A DNA stretch of 64,000 nucleotides from Spirosoma agri (GTDB lineage: Bacteria > Bacteroidota > Bacteroidia > Cytophagales > Spirosomataceae): NCBI RefSeq assembly GCF_010747415.1, contig NZ_JAAGNZ010000002.1, forward strand, positions 124,001 to 188,000. The letters are read 5' to 3'. Under the pieces are notes generated by a model. It searched no databases. It was not told the origin of the DNA and was given only the letters and a program-made list of their open reading frames with translations. Positions within the stretch are counted from its first letter, which is position 1; each line of letters opens with the position of its first letter. Below, piece after piece: positions 42,065 to 50,303 of this stretch. The position numbers and the translations under genes were made by a program.

Positions 42065-43480
42065 CTACCGACGGCCTCCCTTTGCCCCGGAGCGTTTTGC
42101 ACCACTTGTTGGCCCACCTGATTTTCGTGCCGAAGCGCCAGAACGTGGCCCAGTAGGCCGAGAAGTGGTTTTTTTTGCTCCGGTCATCTTCGATTTCGCT
42201 TTTAGGCGGTCCTTTCCACTCGGTGTATTTTTCTCCTTTTTTTCGTGAAAGGCACCCAAAAACGTCGGATCTTCTTTCCGCCGTTGCTCGTCCATTTCAC
42301 GCAGCATAGCCTGTTGTTCGTCAAAAGGCGTTTCGGTGACTTCGACCAGAGCGGGTAGCGGTTGCCGGGGGATGGTCATGCGGATGATCTTTTCAATCTT
42401 CTGCACGTGGTATTCCTCGGCTATAGTCATAAAGGTGATGGCTTCGCCGGTGTGGTTTGCCCGACCCGTACGACCAATGCGGTGCACGTAATCTTCGTAA
42501 ATGAGCGGCACGTCAAAGTTGATAACATGGCTTACCTCAACCACATCGATGCCCCTGGCGGCTACATCCGTCGCAACCAGGACCTGAATGTTTCCCTCTT
42601 TGAACGCATCCATAGAGTTCATTCGCGTGTTCTGCCCTTTGTTCGCGTGAATGACCCGAATCTTGTCGGTCTCGACCACTTTTCGTGCCAAAAATTTGTA
42701 AATATTGTCAGCGGTCGTTTTCGATCGGGCGAAGATAATGACGCGATTGAAGGCGTCTTTACTGATCATGTAATCCAGCAGATTGATCTTCGTACGAAAG
42801 TTCGGTACTTCATACAGCACCTGGTTGACCATGTCGGCTGTCGATGCCTGTGGTGTCACCTCAACTTTAATCGGCGCTTCCAGAAATTCCGACGAAAGCC
42901 GCTCTACACGTCCGCCGAAGGTTGCCGAAAAGAGCAGGTTCTGCCGTTTTGTGGGAATGATCTCCAAGATAGAGCGGATCTGCGGCATAAAGCCCATATC
43001 CATCATCTTGTCAGCTTCGTCGAGAATCATCGTCCGAATATCTTTCGTATTGATCTCACCCGAACGGTACAGATCCATGAATCGACCGGGGGTAGCCACG
43101 AGTATGTCAACGCCTTTACGCAGGTTCTCGATCTGCGTTTTGGGGCCGAGACCACCGTACAGCGCGACGTGCCGCAAGCCGGTGTATTTGCCTAGCTGAC
43201 TGACCGCTTCGTTGATCTGCGTGACCAGTTCCCGCGTTGGAGCCAGGATAAGTGCTCTTGGGATGGAACCCTGGGCGTATTTTATCTTCATCAACAGAGG
43301 TAACAGATAGGCTGCCGTTTTGCCGGTTCCGGTCTGTGCAATACCCAGCACGTCGTGATTGCCCAGACTCAGCGGAATGGTTTTTTGCTGAATGGGGGTC
43401 GGTTCGGTATAGCCGAGGTCGGCAATCGCGTTGAGCAACTGTCGGTTAAGATCGAATTGCTCGAAAGAAGTAATTTCCAT
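42065..43480 (-). CDS. DEAD-box RNA helicase, RhlE type
   Basis: This 471-residue helicase has all motifs: Q motif (FEQFDLNRQLLNAIADLGY, TPIQQKTIP), I (AQTGTGKTAAY), Ia (APTRELV), II (DEAD in LDEADKMMDMGF), III (SAT), V (DVAARGIDVV) and VI (HRIGRTGRANH). The tail from residue about 400 is Lys/Arg/Gly/Ser-rich, typical of RhlE RNA-binding ends. It remodels RNA, probably in ribosome assembly or cold response. A small hairpin lies in its predicted leader. Confidence 0.94.
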   Translation of the reverse strand: MEITSFEQFDLNRQLLNAIADLGYTEPTPIQQKTIPLSLGNHDVLGIAQTGTGKTAAYLLPLLMKIKYAQGSIPRALILAPTRELVTQINEAVSQLGKYTGLRHVALYGGLGPKTQIENLRKGVDILVATPGRFMDLYRSGEINTKDIRTMILDEADKMMDMGFMPQIRSILEIIPTKRQNLLFSATFGGRVERLSSEFLEAPIKVEVTPQASTADMVNQVLYEVPNFRTKINLLDYMISKDAFNRVIIFARSKTTADNIYKFLARKVVETDKIRVIHANKGQNTRMNSMDAFKEGNIQVLVATDVAARGIDVVEVSHVINFDVPLIYEDYVHRIGRTGRANHTGEAITFMTIAEEYHVQKIEKIIRMTIPRQPLPALVEVTETPFDEQQAMLREMDEQRRKEDPTFLGAFHEKKEKNTPSGKDRLKAKSKMTGAKKTTSRPTGPRSGASARKSGGPTSGAKRSGAKGGRR

Positions 43481-43489
43481 GTAGTGTAT

Positions 43490-43510
43490 CCGACAGCGTA
43501 CGACTGTCGG
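43490..43510 (-). promoter_or_regulatory. Leader hairpin just before the RhlE-type helicase gene
   Basis: CCGACAG and CTGTCGG (43490-43496, 43504-43510) form a 7-bp stem with a 7-base loop, 9 bases upstream of the helicase ATG. It would sit in the 5' leader and might be opened by the helicase or respond to temperature. No T-run follows. Confidence 0.35.
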
Positions 43511-43579
43511 TGTTATGTCGCCAAAACAAAGAATGGCAGCTGTATCGTAGACCTATCTAATTGTGGTGCAGGCTACTTT

Positions 43580-44461
43580 TTAAAACTGGTTTAACACCCG
43601 TTCCACTCCGCTAACGTATCCGGAGCCAAACAGATTCACATGAACGAGCAGCGGATAGAGATTATAGATGGCAACACGCTCGTCGAAATTGTCCTGAAGC
43701 GGAAATGCTTCGTCGTAGGCGTCGTAAAACCGCTGCGTAAAACCACCGAATAATTTCGTGAACGACAGCTCCGCTTCCCGAAATCCGAAGTAGACAGAAG
43801 GATCGATCAACGCCGGCTGACCCGCTTCGGTAACCACCACGTTCCCCGACCACAGATCGCCGTGGAGTAGGGCCGGCCGTTCGTTCGGCAGTAGGTCGGG
43901 TAAGCGGGTCTTTAGCCGGAACAGGGCATCGTACGACTGTTTCGATAGCAATCCTTTGTAAAGTGCCATACCCGCCTGGGGCAGTAGCCGTTGCTCGAAA
44001 AAGAAGTCGAGCCCATTGACCGTTGGTGTATTGGCCTGGGGTAAGGAGCCAATGTAATTATCGAAACTCAACCCAAATTTTGGCTGGGTGTGCGAATGCA
44101 GTACCGCCAGTGCCTGACCCAGGGTCTCCCAGTACTGCTTATCAGGCGTACCCGGCTCGATGTAGTCGAGGATCAGGTACGATTTGTCGAGTTCCTGCCC
44201 GTAGCCGATCACGGTTGGAATGTGTAACGCATCCGTTTGACGGAGTAAATCGAGTCCAAGAGCTTCCGTTCCGAACATGTCCCGTTGTTCAGCGTGATTC
44301 CACTTTACGAAAAAAACGCCCTCCGAACAGAATACCCGGGCCGACGTATTGATGTCACCACCCGACAAAAACTGTGTTTCCAGTACGTCTACCGGCTGGC
44401 CCAGGGCAGAAAATAGAATGCTTTCAAAAAAGGAAAATTGTTCGTCTCCCCAGAAATTCAT
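43580..44461 (-). CDS. Fructosamine kinase-like / aminoglycoside phosphotransferase-fold protein
   Basis: This 293-residue protein matches the fructosamine-kinase/ketosamine-3-kinase family. It has a VFFVKWNHAEQRDMFGTEA nucleotide-binding Lys segment, the catalytic loop LLHGDLWSGNV (HGDxxxxN) near residue 195, and a DPSVYFGFREAEL metal site. The family phosphorylates ketosamines on glycated proteins so that they break down, or small amines. The end of the reading frame of anmK upstream overlaps on the other strand only if a longer anmK start is used; with ATG 44539 they are divergent with a 77-base gap. Confidence 0.87.
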   Translation of the reverse strand: MNFWGDEQFSFFESILFSALGQPVDVLETQFLSGGDINTSARVFCSEGVFFVKWNHAEQRDMFGTEALGLDLLRQTDALHIPTVIGYGQELDKSYLILDYIEPGTPDKQYWETLGQALAVLHSHTQPKFGLSFDNYIGSLPQANTPTVNGLDFFFEQRLLPQAGMALYKGLLSKQSYDALFRLKTRLPDLLPNERPALLHGDLWSGNVVVTEAGQPALIDPSVYFGFREAELSFTKLFGGFTQRFYDAYDEAFPLQDNFDERVAIYNLYPLLVHVNLFGSGYVSGVERVLNQF

Positions 44462-44538
44462 GCGTTATTCGCGTAATGATGGTCGTTAAGCAAAGGCACT
44501 GCGCCAGTATCGATCGACCATCGAATCTAACTCAGTTT

Positions 44539-45732
44539 ATGAACGCGCAGATTCAGCACCTCTACGATATTGCTAAAAAATCAGAACGTCGGATCATTGG
44601 GTTAATGTCAGGCACCTCGCTCGATGGACTCGACGTTGCGCTGTGCCGCATCTCAGGCGACGGTCCAGCGACTGCGGTTGTGCTCGAGCAATTTACAACG
44701 GTGCCGTATGATGACGAGTTCAAGGAAGAAATCCGGACCATCTTTGCCAAACGCACGATTGATTTTGAACGGTTATGTGTGCTGAATCCGTACGTCGGTC
44801 GGCTTCACGGGCGAATGATCAGTGACTGTCTACGCGGCTGGAACATCGAACCTAACGCCATCGATCTGATCGCCAGTCACGGCCAAACGGTTTATCATGC
44901 TCCCAAAAGCCAGCACCGGCGTGATAAGTTCCCGAATGCTACGCTCCAGATTGGCGACGGCGACCATGTTGCGGCCACGACCGGCATTATTACGTTCAGC
45001 GATTTTCGACAGAAACACGTGGCATTAGGGGGCGAAGGGGCACCTTTGGCCGTGTATGGCGATTACTTTATGTTCTCTGAGCCGGGCGAAAATCGTATTT
45101 TGCTCAATATGGGCGGGATTGCCAACTTCACCTATCTGCCTGCCGATGGAGATGCCAGTAAAGTGTTTACGACCGATACGGGTCCGGGCAATACGCTCCT
45201 GGATGCCTACGCGCGCCGATTGCTAAACAAACCGTATGACGAAGATGGGCAACTAGCAGCCAGCGGTCGGGTCAATACTGCCTTGCTCGAAGCGCTGAGA
45301 ACGAATCCTTTTCTTGACGCTCCTTTCCCCAAAACGACGGGTCCGGAAGTATTTAACGTGGCTTATGTAACCGATGCACAGACCCGTAGCCAGACCACTA
45401 ATCTATCGTCCGCTGACCTGATGGCAACACTAGTTCAATTCAGCGCCGATACGATTGCCAGTGCCATTCAGCGGGTTATCAATGATACGGAAACGCACGT
45501 GTACATGAGCGGGGGCGGTGCGCACAACCCGATGCTGACAGGTGCTATCCGGAAATTATTGCCAACCTGCTCGTTTGGTCAAACGAATGAATTGGGTATC
45601 AACGGAGACGCAAAGGAAGCCGTGTTGTTTGCCGTACTGGCCAATGAAAGTCTGGCGGGTGGCACAACGTCATTTGGCGACCGACAGGGCGTTCCAACGG
45701 TTTCGATGGGCAAAGTGAGCTTTCCGAAGTGA
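44539..45732 (+). CDS. anmK: Anhydro-N-acetylmuramic acid kinase
   Basis: AnmK opens and phosphorylates 1,6-anhydro-MurNAc to MurNAc-6-P in cell-wall recycling. The 397-residue protein has IIGLMSGTSLDGLDVALC near residue 20, ILLNMGGIANFTYLP, TDTGPGNTLLDAY and HVYMSGGGAHNPML, all hallmarks of the ASKHA-fold family. The frame is open from 44374, but that part overlaps the opposite gene and shows no family likeness, so ATG 44539 was chosen. Confidence 0.95.
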   Translation: MNAQIQHLYDIAKKSERRIIGLMSGTSLDGLDVALCRISGDGPATAVVLEQFTTVPYDDEFKEEIRTIFAKRTIDFERLCVLNPYVGRLHGRMISDCLRGWNIEPNAIDLIASHGQTVYHAPKSQHRRDKFPNATLQIGDGDHVAATTGIITFSDFRQKHVALGGEGAPLAVYGDYFMFSEPGENRILLNMGGIANFTYLPADGDASKVFTTDTGPGNTLLDAYARRLLNKPYDEDGQLAASGRVNTALLEALRTNPFLDAPFPKTTGPEVFNVAYVTDAQTRSQTTNLSSADLMATLVQFSADTIASAIQRVINDTETHVYMSGGGAHNPMLTGAIRKLLPTCSFGQTNELGINGDAKEAVLFAVLANESLAGGTTSFGDRQGVPTVSMGKVSFPK

Positions 45733-45755
45733 TTGAACGAAGGCTCTAATCCGGC

Positions 45756-46280
45756 CTATGACTTTGGCCTGAACACCTTCAAGATGGTTTCGTTTGTTGT
45801 CAGAAAAGGGCCATCAATGAGGTCGATGCAGTAGGGGATAGCCGGAAACACGACGGATAGGCACTGACCAATCGCGGTCGGTTTGCCGGGTAAGTTCAGG
45901 ATTAGCGTCTGATTGCGAATGCCGGCCGTTTGGCGGGATAGAATGGCCGTTGGTACGTATTTGAGACTTTCCTGCCGCATCAGTTCACCGAAACCGGGGA
46001 GCATTTTCTGACAGACAGCTTCGGTCGCTTCGGGGGTTACATCGCGGAGGGCGGGACCCGTACCACCAGTTGTTACGACCAGGCAGCAACCCTCAGCGTC
46101 GGCCAACTCGATCATGGTGGCTTCCAACTGATCCTGTTCGTCGGGAATGACCCGGTAAACCGGTTCCCAGTCGCAGGTTAACCAATCGGTCAGGAGTTTA
46201 ACAACGGCTTTACCGGGAATATCTTCGTAAACGCCTGCACTGGCCCGGTCTGAAACGTTGATGATGCCAATTCTGATCAT
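45756..46280 (-). CDS. mog: Molybdopterin adenylyltransferase
   Basis: Mog/MogA adenylates molybdopterin before molybdate insertion. The 174-residue protein has IGIINVSDRASAGVYEDIPG at the start, VVTTGGTGPALRDVTPEAT in the middle, and LILNLPGKPTAIGQCL near the end, matching MogA. It lies between anmK (convergent) and glycogen synthase (same strand) with no other molybdenum cofactor genes in view. The gap to glycogen synthase contains a perfect hairpin. Confidence 0.93.
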   Translation of the reverse strand: MIRIGIINVSDRASAGVYEDIPGKAVVKLLTDWLTCDWEPVYRVIPDEQDQLEATMIELADAEGCCLVVTTGGTGPALRDVTPEATEAVCQKMLPGFGELMRQESLKYVPTAILSRQTAGIRNQTLILNLPGKPTAIGQCLSVVFPAIPYCIDLIDGPFLTTNETILKVFRPKS

Positions 46281-46295
46281 GTGTGTTATAGGGTA

Positions 46296-46327
46296 GCTGG
46301 TAGCTGCCGTATGGTGCAGCTACCAGC
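46296..46327 (-). terminator. Hairpin between glycogen synthase and mog
   Basis: GCTGGTAGCTG (46296-46306) and CAGCTACCAGC (46317-46327) form a perfect 11-bp stem with a 10-base loop, eight bases past the glycogen synthase stop. No T-run follows on the minus strand, so it may weaken read-through into mog rather than stop it. Confidence 0.5.
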
Positions 46328-46334
46328 CATTGAA

Positions 46335-48152
46335 TTAAGGTTTTCGGCGTTTCAGCGCCAGATCGTGTGCGGTATCGTAATAGGAGCGAAGATTGCTCCA
46401 GTCGAAGACCTCGGCAATGCTTTCAACACGGTTGCGCTGTGCGATCCGGTCCCGTTGCGCCATCCGGACAAATCGGAACAGCACACTGGCTAACTGGTCG
46501 GCAGCTTCGTTGAAATTCTGCGTCCGGCGATTGATCACGTAGATGCCCCGGTTTTCGTAGTCCCGCATGATCTGCATGATGAAGTCACCAAAGCCTGACT
46601 GATCGCTGGTAACGGTCGGAATACCCCGAACAACGCATTCCAGTGGTGTATAACCCCATGGCTCGTAGTAGCTTGGAAATACCCCAAGGTGGCAGCCACG
46701 CACGAACTGGCTATAATCTAGGCCGAACAGCGGGTTGGTCGATGCGATAAAGTCAGGGTGATAAACGATTTTGACCCGGTCGTATTCGTTATTGACCAGA
46801 TTGGCCTGCTGAATAAAGCGGGTCATGTCATCTTCCCGTACCAGGTTATGCGTAACGAACGGCGGCAAATGCTTGGTTTTCCAGCTTTGGACTGTGCGCC
46901 GGAGCCGAAGCCGCCAGTAATCGTCGACAAATTTGTTTAGATCGGGCAGGGTGTTCTCGGTGTTGGAGGCCGCTGCCAGGAATAGTCGTTCACCAACCTG
47001 TTTCTCGATGCTTTCGCACGTTTCCTGAATTTCGTCGAGGAGTGCCCGTGAGTGCAGCACGTCGGGGTTGATCGATGTGTAGGGTTGTTTGGTCACCATA
47101 AACATCACGACCGTCATGTCCATACCCGCTTCCCGCATTCGGAAATTGAGCCGGGCGAGGGCTTCGAGCGTCAGATCATAGCCTTTGTTCGAGAATTCGA
47201 ATCGACCTGATGTAAAGAAGTAAAGCGTTTTCTCAAGATCGAACGAATAACTCTGGAAGAAGTGACCCATCACGAATTCATGGATCTTCTCCTTATACCG
47301 AACGTGCAGATTCTGAAATTCGTGCGTAGCGGCAAATCGGGTAATATTCAGGCCATTAGGCAGAATAAGGTCCGGGTTTCGACCGAGAAAAACCTCGCAC
47401 TCGCGGGCGGTTACGTCACTAACGGTCGTAAATACGTGCGATTGCAGGGCCGCCAGCCGTTCGACCGTTGCCTGCGTGTCGATGCCATAATGCAGGGCTT
47501 CCCGTTTCCAGTCGAAAAAAGGCAGTTTGCCGTAGAAACCTGCTTCGTTCTGAGCCAGGTAGCGGCCAAGCATTGTGGCGTGGGTGGTGAAAACCGTGGC
47601 TACTTTGACATTGTCCCGGCGCAGATCGGGCAAGCCGGTGCTGGCCATCCACTCATGGAAGTGAGCGACAAAGTCGACCCGGCGCGAATGATCGGCTGCC
47701 AGCAGGGTGATAAACTGCCGCACCATTTCACCAAAGGCAATGGTCTGATTCACCAGATCTTCGACGTTCATCGTCGACAGCTGGTGATTCTGCCAGAGCT
47801 GCCCTTTGATATAGTTTAGCTGATCCTGGCCGATGCTGTTTACATCGAACAAGACCACGCGCGGACGACCTGTAACTAGCCAGTAGCCATACTCGACGGT
47901 GTAGCCCATCTGTCGCATTTTGCGAACAGTTTGCCCAATCTCGGTCTCATCGGAGTCGGTAATCGGTTCAAATTCGGCGGCTGCCCGTTGGGGAAAGTAC
48001 GGGCCGATCGCTACATAATTATCATCCCATTTTTCGACCATGGCCGGTACTTTTGACCGAATGACCGTATAAATACCGCCCACCTGATTACAGACCTCCC
48101 AGGCGATTTCAAGCAGTAACTTCCGCTTTGATGTTGAAAATACCGATTCCAA
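46335..48152 (-). CDS. Glycogen synthase, GT3 (eukaryote-like) family
   Basis: This 605-residue protein starts LLLEIAWEVCNQVGGIYTVI, the donor-binding N-terminus of GT3 glycogen synthases. It has THATMLGRYLAQ and GIDTQATVERLAALQSHVFTT, and near the end PSYYEPWGYTPLECVVRGIP with the catalytic Glu. It extends alpha-1,4-glucan, probably from UDP-glucose. Bacterial GlgA is normally GT5 and about 480 aa; the GT3 form is typical of animals, fungi and some Bacteroidota. No ATG exists before the homology begins; the only codon fit is TTG at 48152 (in-frame TGA upstream at 48094-48092 relative region), so the start is non-ATG. Confidence 0.88.
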   Translation of the reverse strand: MESVFSTSKRKLLLEIAWEVCNQVGGIYTVIRSKVPAMVEKWDDNYVAIGPYFPQRAAAEFEPITDSDETEIGQTVRKMRQMGYTVEYGYWLVTGRPRVVLFDVNSIGQDQLNYIKGQLWQNHQLSTMNVEDLVNQTIAFGEMVRQFITLLAADHSRRVDFVAHFHEWMASTGLPDLRRDNVKVATVFTTHATMLGRYLAQNEAGFYGKLPFFDWKREALHYGIDTQATVERLAALQSHVFTTVSDVTARECEVFLGRNPDLILPNGLNITRFAATHEFQNLHVRYKEKIHEFVMGHFFQSYSFDLEKTLYFFTSGRFEFSNKGYDLTLEALARLNFRMREAGMDMTVVMFMVTKQPYTSINPDVLHSRALLDEIQETCESIEKQVGERLFLAAASNTENTLPDLNKFVDDYWRLRLRRTVQSWKTKHLPPFVTHNLVREDDMTRFIQQANLVNNEYDRVKIVYHPDFIASTNPLFGLDYSQFVRGCHLGVFPSYYEPWGYTPLECVVRGIPTVTSDQSGFGDFIMQIMRDYENRGIYVINRRTQNFNEAADQLASVLFRFVRMAQRDRIAQRNRVESIAEVFDWSNLRSYYDTAHDLALKRRKP

Positions 48153-48245
48153 ATTAGCTGATAGTTTTGGGATATTGTGGATTAGTAGAGATCACGTGGT
48201 TTAGCCCTGCAATCAAATACTATAAACAATAAAAGACAAACTTGT

Positions 48246-49211
48246 TTATTTCAAATAAGAGCGGGCGTCCAACACCTGCGTCTGTTTATTCTTGGATATG
48301 GTATAATTAAAACCCGGCTGAATGCTGAATGCGCCTGTCTCTCCTTGTTTATTTACAGCTAAAAAGCCAACCTGAATGTCTTTATAATCTTGTTTTTTCA
48401 CAATTCGAAGGGCTGCTTCCTCGCAGGCCTGCTGGGGTGTCCGGCCCTGTCGCATTAACTCAACGACCAGAAATGAGCCACAGGTCCGCATAACAAGCTC
48501 ACCCAGGCCCGTTGCACAGGCGCCACCGATCTCATTATCGACGTATAATCCAGCACCGATAATGGGCGAATCGCCTACCCGACCCGCCATTTTGTAGGCC
48601 AATCCGCTGGTGGTGCAGGCACCCGAAATATTGCCCTGATCATCGATCGCGAGCATACCGATGGTGTCGTGCCGTTCGATGTTGGCGATGGGTTTGTACT
48701 TGGCCGTTTTTAACCACTCACGCCATTCTTTTTCGGCCTTTTTCGTTAGCAGATTTTCCTTCTTAAACCCCTGCGACAACGCAAACTGCAACGCTCCGTC
48801 ACCAGCCAGCATAACGTGCGGTGTTTTTTCCATGACGGCTCTGGCTACCGAAATCGCGTGCATGATGTGTTCCAGAAAGACGACCGAACCCGCGTTGCCT
48901 TTCTCATCCATGATGCAGGCATCGAGCGTTACGCGACCGTCGCGATCGGGCCGACCGCCGTAGCCAACGCTCATGTCATCGGGGTCGGCTTCGGGTATGC
49001 GAACCCCGGCTTCGACAGCCTCCAGCGCCCGCCCACCCCGATCAAGTACAGTCTGGGCTGCCTGGTTTGCTTTAGGTTGTTTCCAGGTTGAAATGACCAT
49101 TGGCCCGGCTGCGGGAGTCTCATTCGGGGTCGGTAAACTAGCGTTGAACGAGAGTGTCGGAAAGAGGCCAGCCAGTGAACTGACAGACAGGAAACGGCGT
49201 CGATTTACCAT
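48246..49211 (-). CDS. Isoaspartyl peptidase / L-asparaginase (Ntn-hydrolase, T2 family)
   Basis: This 321-residue precursor has a twin-arginine-like signal (MVNRRRFLSVSSLAGLFPTL). The family's GGRALEAVEAGVR precedes the self-cleavage site RHDTIGMLAIDDQG, with nucleophile T183. The beta chain has GRVGDSPIIGAGLYVDNEIG and GACATGLGE, which bind substrate. Family members cut beta-aspartyl peptides, asparagine, or GlcNAc-Asn of glycoproteins; the RVGDSPI motif with GLYVDNEIG resembles the N4-GlcNAc-asparaginase branch. Divergent from purU. Confidence 0.9.
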   Translation of the reverse strand: MVNRRRFLSVSSLAGLFPTLSFNASLPTPNETPAAGPMVISTWKQPKANQAAQTVLDRGGRALEAVEAGVRIPEADPDDMSVGYGGRPDRDGRVTLDACIMDEKGNAGSVVFLEHIMHAISVARAVMEKTPHVMLAGDGALQFALSQGFKKENLLTKKAEKEWREWLKTAKYKPIANIERHDTIGMLAIDDQGNISGACTTSGLAYKMAGRVGDSPIIGAGLYVDNEIGGACATGLGELVMRTCGSFLVVELMRQGRTPQQACEEAALRIVKKQDYKDIQVGFLAVNKQGETGAFSIQPGFNYTISKNKQTQVLDARSYLK

Positions 49212-49291
49212 AATATAGCTACGAATGGCCCAAAATAAAGGAATAAACAGTTGGCATTTACTACTTTTAGCCGATTTATTACGAATGAACT

Positions 49292-50134
49292 ATGGAAGAT
49301 TCCAGAAAGCATATTCTGCTGATGGATGGTCCCGACAACAAGGGACTGATTTATCACGTAACGGGCGTTCTATTCCGCCACGGCCTAAATATTATTCACA
49401 ACGACGAGTATGTCAGCCCGTCGGGGCGATTCTTTATGCGAACCGAATTCGAAGGTGAATTCGACAGTGCTGCCCTCCTGAACGAGCTGAAAACCACACT
49501 TCCCGATCCGGGAATCACCTTTCGCCTGAATCCAAAGCGCAAGAAAAATATAGTCGTTCTGGTCACGAAAGAACACCACTGCCTGGGTGAGTTGCTGATC
49601 CGCTACGCGTTTGATGAGCTGGACGCCGATATTCTGGCCGTTGTCAGTAATTACAATAGCCTGCAACCGTTGGTTAGCAAGTTTGGTATCCCGTTTCACT
49701 ACGTTACACACGAAGGCAAAACCCGTGAGGAACACGAAGAGGCAATCCTACGCACACTGGCTATTTATGAACCCGAATACCTGGTTCTGGCCAAGTACAT
49801 GCGGGTGCTGACCCCCGGCTTTGTCAACCAGTTTCCAAACCGGATTGTCAACATCCACCATTCCTTTTTACCCGCTTTTATTGGCGCTAACCCCTACCGG
49901 CAAGCCTACGAGCGAGGGGTTAAGATTATCGGCGCAACCGCTCATTTTGTTAACAACGACCTCGACGAAGGACCGATCATTGCGCAGAACGTGAAAGACG
50001 TTGACCATCGACATACGGCGGCTGACATGGCTACCGAAGGCAAGGATGTGGAGAAAATTGTTCTGTCACAGGCGCTGAAACTGGTCTTCAACGATCGGGT
50101 CTTTATCGCGGGAAACCGTGCTATTGTTTTGTAA
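49292..50134 (+). CDS. purU: Formyltetrahydrofolate deformylase
   Basis: PurU hydrolyses 10-formyl-THF to formate and THF, balancing one-carbon units for purine synthesis. The 280-residue protein has an N-terminal ACT domain (ILLMDGPDNKGLIYHVTGVL), then a formyltransferase-fold domain with VNIHHSFLPAFIGANPY (catalytic His) and ATAHFVNNDLDEGPIIAQ (catalytic Asp). The length is normal. Divergent from the asparaginase gene. Confidence 0.95.
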   Translation: MEDSRKHILLMDGPDNKGLIYHVTGVLFRHGLNIIHNDEYVSPSGRFFMRTEFEGEFDSAALLNELKTTLPDPGITFRLNPKRKKNIVVLVTKEHHCLGELLIRYAFDELDADILAVVSNYNSLQPLVSKFGIPFHYVTHEGKTREEHEEAILRTLAIYEPEYLVLAKYMRVLTPGFVNQFPNRIVNIHHSFLPAFIGANPYRQAYERGVKIIGATAHFVNNDLDEGPIIAQNVKDVDHRHTAADMATEGKDVEKIVLSQALKLVFNDRVFIAGNRAIVL

Positions 50135-50303
50135 GACAACCTGATTTTAGACGTCGATTTAGGTAATCCTGATCAAAACAGCGAGATTATTGCCCATTTG
50201 TCAATAGAGTCAGCAAAAAAGCTCGTCTCTTTCTATCAGGAATATGGTATATTTCGGGCCTGAAAAATCCCATTAACGTCGATTTCCTGTTCCCTGCTGA
50301 ATC

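Noticed and set aside
42362-43195. Long plus-strand frame opposite the RhlE-type helicase gene
   Set aside because: The minus strand carries all helicase motifs; the plus frame has no family likeness and no promoter or start context.
44374-44538. Upstream extension of anmK
   Set aside because: The extra 55 residues overlap the opposite gene and have no family likeness; AnmK homology begins close after ATG 44539.
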